Source of the DNA: an uncultured Bryobacterales bacterium
Lineage (GTDB): Bacteria > Acidobacteriota > Terriglobia > Bryobacterales > UBA6623
Assembly: GCA_951813065.1 (NCBI GenBank)
Contig: CATOTH010000001.1
Coordinates: 1 to 64,000 of the forward strand
Direction: 5' to 3'
Length of the DNA stretch: 64,000 nucleotides
The translations under genes and the position numbers were made by a program. Position 1 is the stretch's first letter; each line of letters begins with the position of its first letter. The notes beneath the pieces are model-generated. The model did no database searches. It was not told where the DNA came from and saw only the letters and a list, made by a program, of their open reading frames with translations. Positions 44,094 through 53,960 of this stretch are shown here, piece after piece.

Positions 44094-45356
44094 ATGCTGA
44101 ACCGTACTGACCGACGCAACTTCTTGAGGGGCGTTGGCGCGAGCCTCGCTCTGCCAATGCTGGAGTCCTTCGCCCCGCGCTCAGCGCGAGGTGCGCAAGC
44201 GACCCGGACGGACCGCCTGGTCTGCATTGGCACCTACTTGGGCTTTTACCAGTCCGCGTTCTACCCGCAGCAGACCGGTCCGGATTACGAGATTTCGCCG
44301 GTGCTCAAGCCCATTGAGCGGTTCCGCGACCAGGCGACAATCTTTTCCGGGTTGGACCACCGCGGGCGCAACGGCCATGCAGGCTGGCGCGCGTGGATGA
44401 GCGGCTCCGCCGCGGGGAGCGTGTCTCTGGACCAGGTCGTGGCCGCCCAGATTGGTGACCGCACTCGATTTGACTCGCTCCAGATCAGCTGCGGCAACTC
44501 GCCCGGCTCCGCCCAGATGAGCTTCACCCCGGAAGGCGTGGCGCTGCCCATGATCGGGCGTCCCAGCGTGCTGTACAACACGTTGTTCAGCTCCGGCGAC
44601 GACGCCGCCCGCACGGAGTACCTTCTCGCCAGCAACGGCAGCGTGCTGGACGGGGTCACCGCGGAGGCCAGGAGCCTGGAACGCACGGTGACGGCGAGTG
44701 ACCGTCACAAGCTCGGCGAATACTTCGCCTCATTGCGCGCCGTCGAGAAGCGGCTGCAGAAACAGCGGCTCTGGCTGGATCGTCCGATCCCGCAGGTCGA
44801 CTACCCCCTACCGGAGTTCGATCCGATCGCGCGCGACCTGTCGCTGGAGTGCGAGTCGATCATGTACGACCTGATGGCGCTGGCACTGACGACCGACTCC
44901 ACCCGCGTCGCGACATTCATGATTCCCGGCGGGAGCCAGATCTTCACGATCGGCGGCCGCAAGCTCAGCGCCGGCTATCACGGTCTGTCGCACCACGGCA
45001 ACGACCCGGGGAGGATCGCCGAGTACAACCAGGTCGGGATCGAGCATGTCAAGCGGCTCGGTGCGTTCCTCGACAAGCTGGCGACCGCACGGGACGCGCA
45101 AGACCGGCCGCTGCTGGACTCGACGGCGGTGGTGTTCGGAAGCGGCATGGGCGATTCCAACACCCACGACAACAGCAACCTGCCCACGGTGCTGGTCGGC
45201 GGCGGATTCCGGCACGGCTGGCACCATCAGTTCCAGCGGGACGCTCCGAAACCGAAGCTGCTGGGAGACCTGTACCTGACCCTGATGCAGCGGTTCGGCA
45301 TCGAGGCCGAGCGTTTCGCCGGGGCGGAGAGCAACCTGAACGAGATTCTGGTGTGA
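44094..45356 (+). CDS. DUF1552 protein, Tat-type secreted
   Basis: A 420-residue protein with a Tat signal (DRRNFLRGVGASLALPMLES). Beyond it, the DUF1552 domain spans nearly the whole length, ending with KPKLLGDLYLTLMQRFGIEA then ERFAGAESNLNEIL. The family is of unknown activity, but is almost always encoded beside a DUF1592-DUF1588-DUF1585 partner, which follows here after 10 bases. GGAGGGG precedes the ATG. It is probably part of a secreted, redox-active pair in planctomycetes and acidobacteria. Confidence 0.85.
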   Translation: MLNRTDRRNFLRGVGASLALPMLESFAPRSARGAQATRTDRLVCIGTYLGFYQSAFYPQQTGPDYEISPVLKPIERFRDQATIFSGLDHRGRNGHAGWRAWMSGSAAGSVSLDQVVAAQIGDRTRFDSLQISCGNSPGSAQMSFTPEGVALPMIGRPSVLYNTLFSSGDDAARTEYLLASNGSVLDGVTAEARSLERTVTASDRHKLGEYFASLRAVEKRLQKQRLWLDRPIPQVDYPLPEFDPIARDLSLECESIMYDLMALALTTDSTRVATFMIPGGSQIFTIGGRKLSAGYHGLSHHGNDPGRIAEYNQVGIEHVKRLGAFLDKLATARDAQDRPLLDSTAVVFGSGMGDSNTHDNSNLPTVLVGGGFRHGWHHQFQRDAPKPKLLGDLYLTLMQRFGIEAERFAGAESNLNEILV

Positions 45357-45366
45357 GGATCGGCGC

Positions 45367-48015
45367 ATGCGACGAATTGGAATCATCGCCCTGGTGGCGA
45401 CGGCAACCCCGTTAGCGGGGGCGGCGGAATCGATCCCGGCTGCGGAGCACGAGTTTCTCTCGCGGCACTGCGCGGTGTGCCACACCGGAGACCAGGCCCA
45501 GGCGGAGGTCCGGCTGGATGGATCCGAGATCGACTGGAGCACGCGGCGATCCACGGACCTGTGGGAGCGTGTGCACACGGCGCTGGAGAGCGAAGCGATG
45601 CCGCCCGAGGGGGCGGTGCAGCCGTCCGGCGAGGCTCGCGACCGGATGGTGGCGTGGCTGGACAGCCAGCTGATGCGGCACTCCGGGGTGGGCGGCGTGG
45701 TGCCGCGGAGGCTGAACCGGGAGGAGTACGCGAACTCGATCCGGAATCTGTTCGACATGCCCGGGTTTGCGCTGCCGAACTCCTTCCCGTCTGACGATTC
45801 GCTGGACGGCTTTGACAATGTGGGCGAGGGCCTGGTGCTGTCGCCGCCGTTGATGGCGCAATACCTGACGCTGGCGACCGGGATCGCCGATGAACTGCTG
45901 CCGCCGGACGGCGGCCCGGTCGAGGTGGAGAGCAAGCTGTATCGCATCGGCCCGAGCGGCCTGTCCACGTCGGGAACGGCGCATGTCGACGGTGGCGGTT
46001 TCCGCCTCGTGTCCACACGCAACAACGCAAGCGCCGCCGGTTGGCCGACACGCTTCGAGGCAGTCCATAGCGGAACCTACCGGATTGTCATTCACGCAAG
46101 CGTCTACCAGACCGACCGGATGTTCTACGCGCGGCGGACCGAGCCGCTGCAGATGCACGTGTACGCGCGACGCAAGGCCGAGCAGACATACGACGCTTTC
46201 TCCGACCTCCGCAAGCTGAAGGAGTTTGAAGTCGAGCCCAGTGGCGAGACGCAAGTCCTGACTGCCGAGGTGGAACTCATGCGGGGCGAGATCTTCGGCA
46301 TTCGCTGGGCGGACGGCCCGGCGCATTCGCATCCCGACAAGCAGGATTATTCGGACAAATTCCTGTCGGATCGCCTGAAGCGCGACCGCCTCTACTACGC
46401 CGCCATGCTCGAGTACAAGGGCGGTCCCCGAGGTACGCCCCAGAAGGAGATCTACGAAGCCACCACGGCGTTGATGCGGAGCGGCAAGCTCGACCTGAGC
46501 GATCCCCGCCTGGACAAGATGCCGGAAAAATTCGGAGGCGGGTTATCGAATCTGCCGCACAACTGGATCAAGGCTTTCGTTCATGAGGAGATGTACCGCT
46601 TCGGGCCGGCGCTGGATGTACTGAGTGTCGAGATCGAAGGGCCCCTCCGGCTGATTGAAGATGACATCACGCGCGCCCGGAGGCTACGTACGGAGAAGTT
46701 CCTTGAGGCTGGCCCACCAGGGGCATCGAAGCGTGAGCATGCCGAGGCTGTCCTGCCGGAGTTCTTGCCGAAAGCGTTCCGACGCCCCGTGAGCGAAGCG
46801 CAAGTGCGGGAATATGCGGAACTGGTTGGTCGCTATTTCGACGAGAATCCGGAATCCACTATCAACGACGGTCTGCACTTGGCCGTGCGACGGGCGCTCG
46901 TGTCCCCCCACTTCCTGTATCGAGGCCTGCGTCCGGGGCGCCTCGACGACTTCGATCTTGCCAGCCGCCTGAGCTATTTCCTGACCTCCTCGCCGCCGGA
47001 CGACCGGCTTATCACGCTTGCCAGCGAGGGCACGCTCTCCCAGCCGGAGGTCCTCGAACAAGAGACGGACCGACTGCTGAGCGGGCCGCTGAGCGAGAAC
47101 TTCGTACGGAGTTTCACCGGCCAGTGGCTTGCCACGCGCCTGCTGGAAGGCATCATGCCCGACCCTCGCCTGACGTTCTACTACCAGCAGCACCGCAGGG
47201 CGATGATCTGGGAGACGGAAATGTTCTTTGCCGAGATTCTCCGCGAGAACCTGTCGATCGACAACTTCATCGATGCGGGATTCAGCTATCGAAACGAAGA
47301 CTCGAACCTGTTTTACGGAGGTGCCCTCGTAGGCAAGGAGATGCGCCGGGTGGCCTTCGCACACGGTCGGCGCCAGGGCGGGATTCTGGGGCTGGCTTCG
47401 GTCATGATGGCGACTGCCAACGGCGTGGACACCAATCCCATCCTGCGGGGCGTGTGGTTGCTGGACAACGTGTTCGGGATGTCCCTTCCGGATCCTCCAT
47501 CCAATATCCCGGCCATCGCGCCGGACACGAGCGGCACAACCCTGATGCGGGACCAGCTCGCGGCACACCGTGCCAACGCGAGTTGCGCGCGGTGCCACAA
47601 CCACATCGACCCGATCGGGATGGTCCTGGAAAACTTCGACCCGATAGGACGCTGGCGCGACCACTATCCCATCTACACCAAGCCGCCCGACGGTCAAGAA
47701 ACTTTGACGGAGCAATTCTACTCGAGCGTCGGAAAGGGGGTCATCGACGGGCCGCCGGTGGACGCGGTGGGAATCCTGGCCGACGGCACCCGAATGGAGG
47801 ACGTGACCGACCTGAAGCGGTACCTCCTGGAGCGGATTGACGTGTTCTCGCGGTGCCTGACCGAGAAGCTGATGGTGTACGCCACAGGCCGCCCATTGAG
47901 TTACGGTGATGGCCGCGTCGCGGACGAGATCGTGGCGTTGACGGCAGAGCAGGGCAACGGCTTTCGGGACCTGATCGTCAATGTTGTGCAGTCGGAGGCG
48001 TTTAACACTCGCTAG
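45367..48015 (+). CDS. DUF1587/DUF1592/DUF1588/DUF1585 protein with an N-terminal cytochrome c-type motif
   Basis: An 882-residue secreted protein. A signal peptide (IIALVATATPLAGAA) precedes a c-type haem motif CAVCH at 35-39. The next ~750 residues fit the DUF1587 (RLNREEYANSIRNLFDM), DUF1592 (RLSYFLTSSPPDD), DUF1588 (with CARCHNHIDPIGMVLENFDP) and DUF1585 (EKLMVYATGRPLSYGD) order. The family is the partner of DUF1552 and is thought to be a large extracytoplasmic haem protein. The last residues overlap no other gene; a sulfatase follows after ~165 bases. Confidence 0.85.
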   Translation: MRRIGIIALVATATPLAGAAESIPAAEHEFLSRHCAVCHTGDQAQAEVRLDGSEIDWSTRRSTDLWERVHTALESEAMPPEGAVQPSGEARDRMVAWLDSQLMRHSGVGGVVPRRLNREEYANSIRNLFDMPGFALPNSFPSDDSLDGFDNVGEGLVLSPPLMAQYLTLATGIADELLPPDGGPVEVESKLYRIGPSGLSTSGTAHVDGGGFRLVSTRNNASAAGWPTRFEAVHSGTYRIVIHASVYQTDRMFYARRTEPLQMHVYARRKAEQTYDAFSDLRKLKEFEVEPSGETQVLTAEVELMRGEIFGIRWADGPAHSHPDKQDYSDKFLSDRLKRDRLYYAAMLEYKGGPRGTPQKEIYEATTALMRSGKLDLSDPRLDKMPEKFGGGLSNLPHNWIKAFVHEEMYRFGPALDVLSVEIEGPLRLIEDDITRARRLRTEKFLEAGPPGASKREHAEAVLPEFLPKAFRRPVSEAQVREYAELVGRYFDENPESTINDGLHLAVRRALVSPHFLYRGLRPGRLDDFDLASRLSYFLTSSPPDDRLITLASEGTLSQPEVLEQETDRLLSGPLSENFVRSFTGQWLATRLLEGIMPDPRLTFYYQQHRRAMIWETEMFFAEILRENLSIDNFIDAGFSYRNEDSNLFYGGALVGKEMRRVAFAHGRRQGGILGLASVMMATANGVDTNPILRGVWLLDNVFGMSLPDPPSNIPAIAPDTSGTTLMRDQLAAHRANASCARCHNHIDPIGMVLENFDPIGRWRDHYPIYTKPPDGQETLTEQFYSSVGKGVIDGPPVDAVGILADGTRMEDVTDLKRYLLERIDVFSRCLTEKLMVYATGRPLSYGDGRVADEIVALTAEQGNGFRDLIVNVVQSEAFNTR

Positions 48016-48181
48016 AGCGGGCTTGCGACGGCAGTTCGATTTGCGGCCAGCGAGACATGTGCGACCGGGCCAGCCGGATCAGCAGCGCGTGGCGCGTCAC
48101 GCCTGGCGGAGACGCAATTCAAGCTCTGCGCTGCATGCACGCTATCTTCCTGTTGCTGGTACAAGTACAATAGCGGCTTCA

Positions 48182-49663
48182 ATGCGCGTCCTGTACTTTG
48201 CCTTTCCGGTTTTGTTCGCGGCTGCATGCACGGCTCCCGCCCCGGAGGCTGAGCGACCTCCCCCGCCGAATATCGTCCTCATCATTGCCGATGACCTTGG
48301 ATACAACGACATCGGCGCGTTCGGTTCCGAGATCATCCAGACGCCTCATCTTGACGAACTCGCGACCGGCGGCGTCCGCGTAACCGATGGTTACGTCTCG
48401 GCCGCCGTGTGCAGCCCGTCCAGGGCCGGGCTCTACACCGGCCGCTACCAGTCCCGCTTCGGCTACGAATTCAATACCTCGGGGCGCGACACGGTAGTTG
48501 GGCTGCCAACCGAAGAGCGGACGCTTGCTGACATGCTCAAGAGCGCGGGCTATGCCACCGGCCTGATCGGCAAATGGCACCTCGGCAAGTCGGAGAAACA
48601 TCACCCTCTCAACCGGGGCTTCGACGAGTACTTCGGGATGCTGGCCGGCGGTTCGAGTTATATCGACTCGCGGATGGAAGGGGTCGAGTCCTGGCCGAAC
48701 CGAGACTCCCCGACGTTGCCGCGCGGCGAGTCGAACGCCATTTTCGACGGGTTCGAGCGGGTCCAGGTAAGTCGATACCTGACCGATGTGTTTGCCGAGA
48801 GAGCTGTCGATTTCATTCGCCGTCACAAAGACGAGCGCTTCTTCCTGATGCTCACCCCCAACGCGCCGCACACACCTCTTCAGGCGACCAGCGAGTACGT
48901 GGACAGGTACAAGGATGTCGAGCCGGCCGGGCGTCGCATCTTTGCCGCGATGGTGTCTTCCGTCGATGACTACGTCGGTGATGTTGTCGCCGAACTACGG
49001 GCAAACGGCCTGGAGGAGAACACGCTGGTCGTGTTCTTTTCTGACAACGGCTGCGTGAAGTACATGTCCCAGGACGTCTGCTCGAATGACCCGTTGAGCG
49101 GGTCGAAGCGCTTCCACCTTGAGGGCGGCATCCGAGTGCCGTTCATATTCAAGTGGCAGGCCGGATTGCCGAGCGGCGCGACTTACTCGCAGCCCGTGAT
49201 CTCGCTTGACTTGTTCTCCACACTCGCTTCCGCGGCGGGGTCTGAGGAGACCGCGCAGGACAGTGTCAACCTCCTTCCATACCTGCGCGGTGAGAACACG
49301 GAAGCGCCGCACGAGTTCCTCTTCTGGCGGGCCAAGCCCAACATCGCTGTGCGTTGGGGCAAGTGGAAGATGTGGAAGGTCAACAAGTCCGACAAGATGC
49401 TCGGCGACATGACGGTTGGCGGCCGTCGGTTGCCGCAGATCGACTACCCCGGAGACTCGCCCATGGGCCAGGAGACCGTCCTGTACGACCTGTCGATGGA
49501 TATCGGCGAGCGCGAGAACCTGAGCGAGAATCATCCCGAGATCGTGGAGCGCCTGGAATCGGAACTTGAGGCTTGGAACGCCGAATTGGCGGAGCCGCTG
49601 TGGCCCAGCAACCGGTCGACGCTGTATGACCTGGACGGCCAGATGGTGCAACTGTTCTTCTGA
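48182..49663 (+). CDS. Sulfatase, lipoprotein
   Basis: A 493-residue sulfatase. The N-terminus has a lipobox (LFAAAC, Cys at 16), so it is membrane-tethered. The maturation motif is CSPSR at 77-81. NIVLIIADDLGYNDIGAFGS, GKWHLG, TPNAPHTPL and FFSDNGC are the usual metal- and substrate-binding stretches. A TACAAT box ends 10 bases before the ATG, so the leader is very short. It probably acts with the DUF1552/DUF1592 pair and the downstream propeller. Confidence 0.9.
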   Translation: MRVLYFAFPVLFAAACTAPAPEAERPPPPNIVLIIADDLGYNDIGAFGSEIIQTPHLDELATGGVRVTDGYVSAAVCSPSRAGLYTGRYQSRFGYEFNTSGRDTVVGLPTEERTLADMLKSAGYATGLIGKWHLGKSEKHHPLNRGFDEYFGMLAGGSSYIDSRMEGVESWPNRDSPTLPRGESNAIFDGFERVQVSRYLTDVFAERAVDFIRRHKDERFFLMLTPNAPHTPLQATSEYVDRYKDVEPAGRRIFAAMVSSVDDYVGDVVAELRANGLEENTLVVFFSDNGCVKYMSQDVCSNDPLSGSKRFHLEGGIRVPFIFKWQAGLPSGATYSQPVISLDLFSTLASAAGSEETAQDSVNLLPYLRGENTEAPHEFLFWRAKPNIAVRWGKWKMWKVNKSDKMLGDMTVGGRRLPQIDYPGDSPMGQETVLYDLSMDIGERENLSENHPEIVERLESELEAWNAELAEPLWPSNRSTLYDLDGQMVQLFF

Positions 49664-49684
49664 GCGGGTAGCCTGGTGCGTTCC

Positions 49685-50779
49685 ATGACGAGCTATTCTC
49701 GCCTCTTGCACACGGGAACCGCCGTCCGCGCCCTGCGCCTTGCCGGATCTGCAATGGCAATCACGGCGCTCGGAACAACCATGGGAATTGCGGAGCAACC
49801 AGGGATTCGCGTCGAGCGTTTGGCCGACGCGCCCATCATCACGCCACAGACGCACGCCAGCATCGGTGAGAACATTCAAGGACCTTCATTGATTCGAGTT
49901 CCGGACTGGGTCCAGAAGCCGCTCGGAAAGTACTACCTGTACTTCGCGGACCACAAGGGCAGCTATATCCGGCTAGCGTATTCCGACGACTTGCTCGGTC
50001 CCTGGAAGGTGCATCCTCCGGGCAGCCTGCAGATCGAGAAGTCGTTTTTTCCGAGCGAGTCGCCGCCGGTAGACGAGGAAGAACTCAAGAGGGCCGCCGC
50101 TCGACGCTCGCAGGCATTCGGGAGCAACAAGCTTCCGCACTCCATTGTCAAGGAGTTCACGGCGCCTCACATTGCGTCCCCGGACGTGCACGTCGACAAC
50201 GACAACCGGCGCATTGTGATGTACTTCCACGGTCTGGAGGGGTTTGGAGTCCAAAAGAGCCGCGTTGCGGTTTCGCCGGACGGAATCGACTTCCACGCGC
50301 ATCCCGAGATTCTGGGGAGAACGTACCTGCGAGTGTTCCAGCGTGATGGCGTGACGTATGGCATTGCCATGCCGGGTCAGGTCTACCGCTCCGAGACCGG
50401 CCTTTCGCAGTTTGAGGAAGGCCCGATGCTGTTCAATCCCGACATGCGGCATTGCGCGTTGCTCACGAGAGGAGACGTGCTGCACGTGTTTTGGACGCAG
50501 GTAGGGCACGTGCCGGAACGGATCTTGTTGAGCACAATCGACCTGTCCGTCCCGTGGACCGAGTGGACCGAGGGCGACGCCGTCGAGATCATGCGGCCCG
50601 AGCGCCCTTGGGAAGGCGCGGATCAACCGTTGGAACCTTCGTTGCGAAGCGTTGCGTACGGGCCGGTGAACCAGTTGAGGGATCCTGCGATCTTCGAGGA
50701 AGACGGCAGGGTGTTTCTGTTATATGCCGTGGCGGGAGAAACCGGCATCGCGATCGCCGAACTGCACTTCGACGACTGA
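49685..50779 (+). CDS. GH43/GH117-like five-bladed beta-propeller protein
   Basis: A 364-residue secreted protein (signal ALRLAGSAMAITALGTTMG). The sequence has blades of the glycosyl-hydrolase-43-like fold (GKYYLYFADHKGSYIRLAYS, then IASPDVHVDNDNRRIVMYFH, and a last blade QLRDPAIFEEDGRVFLLYAV). The DHKG, DVH and RDPA segments place acidic residues where these hydrolases have catalytic ones. The substrate is not known; the neighbouring sulfatases suggest a sulfated glycan. It begins ~20 bases after the sulfatase, so the two share a transcript. Confidence 0.75.
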   Translation: MTSYSRLLHTGTAVRALRLAGSAMAITALGTTMGIAEQPGIRVERLADAPIITPQTHASIGENIQGPSLIRVPDWVQKPLGKYYLYFADHKGSYIRLAYSDDLLGPWKVHPPGSLQIEKSFFPSESPPVDEEELKRAAARRSQAFGSNKLPHSIVKEFTAPHIASPDVHVDNDNRRIVMYFHGLEGFGVQKSRVAVSPDGIDFHAHPEILGRTYLRVFQRDGVTYGIAMPGQVYRSETGLSQFEEGPMLFNPDMRHCALLTRGDVLHVFWTQVGHVPERILLSTIDLSVPWTEWTEGDAVEIMRPERPWEGADQPLEPSLRSVAYGPVNQLRDPAIFEEDGRVFLLYAVAGETGIAIAELHFDD

Positions 50780-50811
50780 CCGCGGCCACGGAGGAGACTG
50801 TGATGCTTGCC

Positions 50812-52056
50812 TCAGGCGATGACGGTCTGTGCCGGGAAGTCGGGTGACTCGTATAGGTCGGTGTTGACCTCCACGCCTAGCCCCGGCTCGCTTGAGACGG
50901 TGTAGTAGCCGTCCTGGAACGTGTAGCCTCGCACGGTCAGCGCCGGACACGACGAACGGTCGTCTTCCGCGGCGATGGTATTCTCTTGCGTCTTCGCCAG
51001 GTGGAGGCTCATCAGCAGGCCGACCTGCGAACCCCAGTTGTGGGGCACGGCTGCCGCTCCATGGGGCTTGCCCATCATGGACATTTCGCGGCAGTCGAGG
51101 ATCCCGCCTGTGCGAATGTCGAGCTGCATGACATCGAACAACCGTTCCGGTTGGACGAAAGGCTGGAAGTCCGTCGCACTTCGCATGTTCTCTCCGTCTG
51201 CGATCGGGGTGCGGATCCCGGCGCGTTTCATCTCGGAGCGCAGACGGCGGTATTGCTCCCGGTCCTCCGGGAATACCTCCTCGAGCCAGTCCAGTCGTTG
51301 CTGCTTGGTCGATTCCAGCAATTGCCAGGCTCCTTCATAGTCGGTGCGGAAGCCATTGTTCGCGTCGACCAGGAGCTTTGGACCCATGCCGATCGCGTCA
51401 CGCACGGCCTGGATGACTTCGATATCGCGGCGCAGGCCCTGGTCGCGCTGCATCCACTTGCTGCCGCGTCCGATCTTGAGCTTGATGCCGCGATAGCCAT
51501 TCCCCACGGCCTCCCGCGCCTCATCGACCACTGCCTGCACGCCTCGATCGCGGTACCAGATATCGCTGAAGTAGAGGGTCCCGTCATACACCTCCACGCG
51601 ATCCCGGACGGAGTTACCGAAGAGTCTCCAGCACGGAACGCCGCGCAGCTTGCCGATCAGATCGCACAGCGGCCCGTCGAGATGCTTGTACTTGACCAAC
51701 AGGTCGGCGAATTGTGGTGAGCGTCCGGCGATGTGTCCATCCCGGAACTCGTAAAGTGAGTCCGGAGAGACGCCGATCAACGAACGGATATCCGCAAGAA
51801 AGGCGGCGTTCGGCCGGGGGTAGCCCATGACCCCGACGCCCTCGACTCCCGCATCGGTGGATATGCGAACTAGCGTATTGGTGTATTGGGTGCCTTTCGG
51901 TTCGTTGTCATAGGAATTCATCGCGACAAACTTGTGAAAGTTGCCATGGATTGTTGCCAAGGCGATGCCGGTGATCTTGGTGGGAGCGGGTACGGCACAG
52001 GCCGCCCCGAACGCGGTTGTCGCACTGGCCAGGAAGGTCCGTCGCGTGCTCGTCAT
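50812..52056 (-). CDS. Enolase-superfamily enzyme (mandelate racemase/muconate lactonising type) with a Tat signal
   Basis: A 414-residue protein. The N-terminal STRRTFLASATTAFGAAC is a Tat signal, unusual for this superfamily. The barrel domain keeps the hallmark residues: KLK in GIKLKIG (acid-base lysine), LLVDANNGF (first metal Asp), WLEEVFPED (second metal Glu), and ADGEN (third acidic). A candidate second acid-base His is in AVPHNWGSQ. It would use Mg2+ for a racemase, dehydratase or cycloisomerase reaction, in the periplasm. It is convergent with the propeller gene. Confidence 0.8.
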   Translation of the reverse strand: MTSTRRTFLASATTAFGAACAVPAPTKITGIALATIHGNFHKFVAMNSYDNEPKGTQYTNTLVRISTDAGVEGVGVMGYPRPNAAFLADIRSLIGVSPDSLYEFRDGHIAGRSPQFADLLVKYKHLDGPLCDLIGKLRGVPCWRLFGNSVRDRVEVYDGTLYFSDIWYRDRGVQAVVDEAREAVGNGYRGIKLKIGRGSKWMQRDQGLRRDIEVIQAVRDAIGMGPKLLVDANNGFRTDYEGAWQLLESTKQQRLDWLEEVFPEDREQYRRLRSEMKRAGIRTPIADGENMRSATDFQPFVQPERLFDVMQLDIRTGGILDCREMSMMGKPHGAAAVPHNWGSQVGLLMSLHLAKTQENTIAAEDDRSSCPALTVRGYTFQDGYYTVSSEPGLGVEVNTDLYESPDFPAQTVIA

Positions 52057-52214
52057 GCCATCGGGAGACCGCGCATTCCAATCCGAGTGAGTCGCACGGC
52101 CGGCCTCTGCGCCGATTGGTGAACTGGCCTGCGTCTCGGTGTCACTTTACCCTACGCCAGGAATCCGTGCTCAAGGCAAAACCCGAACCGTCGCTAGCCA
52201 TGCTTTCGGAATCT

Positions 52215-52427
52215 CTACCCCTCGGATTCCCGCCAAGCGCTGATCTTCAGCCGCCGGCAAATCCAGCAGAGGCCGTTCGAGCTATCCCGCGCGCCAGATG
52301 CCCCGCAAACTCTGCATGGAAACCGCCTAACCGGCTTGGTGCGGAAAGTGTATTCCTGGGCGGAATCCACCAATTGGGCTTCGGTGACGTCGATCACCAG
52401 ATCCGGGAGTTTGCCTTCTTCATGCAT
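52215..52427 (-). CDS. Small zinc-ribbon protein
   Basis: A 70-residue protein with a CxxC pair (CRVC and CWIC, 15 residues apart) forming a zinc ribbon, preceded by EYTFRTKPVRRFPCRVCG. The rest is polar. It is too short for the usual families and I cannot name it. It lies between the enolase and the DUF1501 gene on the same strand. The cysteine pattern supports a real gene, but the overlapping antisense frame is also long. Confidence 0.5.
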   Translation of the reverse strand: MHEEGKLPDLVIDVTEAQLVDSAQEYTFRTKPVRRFPCRVCGASGARDSSNGLCWICRRLKISAWRESEG

Positions 52428-52517
52428 TTGCCGGCACAGTCCTGTTCAATTCCCACCATAGAATACCCTGTGCCGGGCTTCCTGGAACGAGAGCCTCAGA
52501 ATTCCTGTCCGTCGCGC

Positions 52518-53960
52518 TCATGCCAGCAGCTGTTGGACAACCTGGCCGCCAACATCCGTGAGGCGAAAGTCGCGGCCCTGGTGCCGATAGGTCAGCCGCT
52601 CGTGATCGAAGCCCAGGCAATGCAGCAATGTCGCTTGCAGATCATGTACGTGGACCCTGTCCCGGACTGGCTTAAGCCCAATCTCGTCCGTCTTGCCCAC
52701 GACCCTTCCGGCCGCCATTCCGCCTCCGGCCAGCCACATGCTGAAGCAATCGGGATGATGATCCCGGCCAGGATCCTCGTCCTGGCGATCCATTTGCGCC
52801 ATCGGCGTCCGCCCAAACTCGCTGGCCCAGATCACGAGCGTCGAATCGAGCATGCCTCGCTGCTTGAGATCCTTCACAAGCGCGGCAGTCGGCTGGTCGA
52901 TGATCGAGCAATTCTTGGTGTGATTCTTGTCCAGTTCCTTGTGGTCGTCCCAGTCGCCGTGGGTGAGCATCACGAAGCGCACCCCTTGTTCGATCATGCG
53001 TCGTGCCAGCAGGCAGTTCGTGGCATACGCATGCTTGGGCTCTTGCCCGATTCCATAGGAATCGAGGATGTGTTTCGGTTCACCTGCGAAGTCGAGCAGT
53101 CTTGGTACAGCGATCTGCATCCGGAAAGCGAGTTCGTAGGAAGAGATGCGGGCGGCGATCTCCATGTCGCCGGTCTTCTCGAAGCGCATTTCGTTCAGCT
53201 CTCCGATGGTGTCGAGGCGTGCCCGCTGAAGTTCGGCGGTTATGCCGTCCGGATTCGAGACATACAGGATCGGATCGCCGACGCTCCGGAAGCGGGTTCC
53301 CTGGTACGCGGAGGGAAGGAACCCGTTCGACCAGATATTCGAGCCCGCGCTCGGCCCGAGGCCGGAGCCAAGAACGACGAATCCCGGAAGGTCCTTTGAC
53401 TCGCTGCCCAAGCCATAGGCAACCCAGGATCCGATCGAGGGCCGCCCGAACTGCGTCACGCCAGTCGAAAGCAGCAAGGCGCCGGGATCGTGATTGAAGG
53501 CCTCCGTATGCATCGTGCGGATCATGCAGATGTCGTCAGCGCAGCTGCCCAGGTTAGGAATCCAGTCCGAGAACTCCATCCCGCTTTGCCCGTACCGCCG
53601 GAACGTTCGGGCGCTCGGCATGATCTTGGCGTTGGGCTTGATGAAAGCGAGCTTGAGGTCTTTGGTGAGTGATTCCGGAAGCGCTTGGCCGGCCCATTTC
53701 TCAAGGCCCGGCTTCGGGTCGAACATGTCCAGCTGGCTCGGTGCACCCGACTGGTAAATCAGGATTGCGTTCTTCGCTTTCGGCGCAAAGTGGGGCTGCC
53801 GCACCGCCATCGGGTTGGTCTCGGTCGTCTCGACCGCTGTGCGGCCCTCCACGCCGAGCAGGTGCGCCAGCGCTGCCGCGCCCAGTCCGCCGGAGCAGTT
53901 GCTGAGAAACCTGCGTCGAGCGAGAATGCGCTGACAGTCGAGTGGATTCATCACATTCAC
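52518..53960 (-). CDS. DUF1501 protein, Tat-type secreted
   Basis: A 480-residue protein with a Tat signal (ARRRFLSNCSGGLGAAAL). The DUF1501 domain (sulfatase-like fold) covers most of the length: APKAKNAILIYQSGAPSQLD near the start, TMHTEAFNHDPG in the middle, and VIWASEFGRTPMAQ then GRDHHPDCFSMWLAGGGM near the end. It overlaps the partner DUF1549/DUF1553 gene by 4 bases and follows it in transcription. The pair is a signature of planctomycetes, verrucomicrobia and acidobacteria; its substrate is unknown. Confidence 0.85.
   Translation of the reverse strand: MNVMNPLDCQRILARRRFLSNCSGGLGAAALAHLLGVEGRTAVETTETNPMAVRQPHFAPKAKNAILIYQSGAPSQLDMFDPKPGLEKWAGQALPESLTKDLKLAFIKPNAKIMPSARTFRRYGQSGMEFSDWIPNLGSCADDICMIRTMHTEAFNHDPGALLLSTGVTQFGRPSIGSWVAYGLGSESKDLPGFVVLGSGLGPSAGSNIWSNGFLPSAYQGTRFRSVGDPILYVSNPDGITAELQRARLDTIGELNEMRFEKTGDMEIAARISSYELAFRMQIAVPRLLDFAGEPKHILDSYGIGQEPKHAYATNCLLARRMIEQGVRFVMLTHGDWDDHKELDKNHTKNCSIIDQPTAALVKDLKQRGMLDSTLVIWASEFGRTPMAQMDRQDEDPGRDHHPDCFSMWLAGGGMAAGRVVGKTDEIGLKPVRDRVHVHDLQATLLHCLGFDHERLTYRHQGRDFRLTDVGGQVVQQLLA

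Noticed and set aside
44808..46025. A 405-codon minus-strand frame opposite the DUF1552/DUF1592 junction
   Set aside because: It covers parts of two real genes on the other strand and is Arg/Ser-rich.
46684..47715. A 343-codon minus-strand frame opposite the DUF1592 gene
   Set aside because: Antisense shadow of a conserved protein.
52017..53399. A 460-codon plus-strand frame opposite the DUF1501 gene
   Set aside because: The minus strand encodes an unmistakable DUF1501 protein across the same bases; the plus frame has no family signal.
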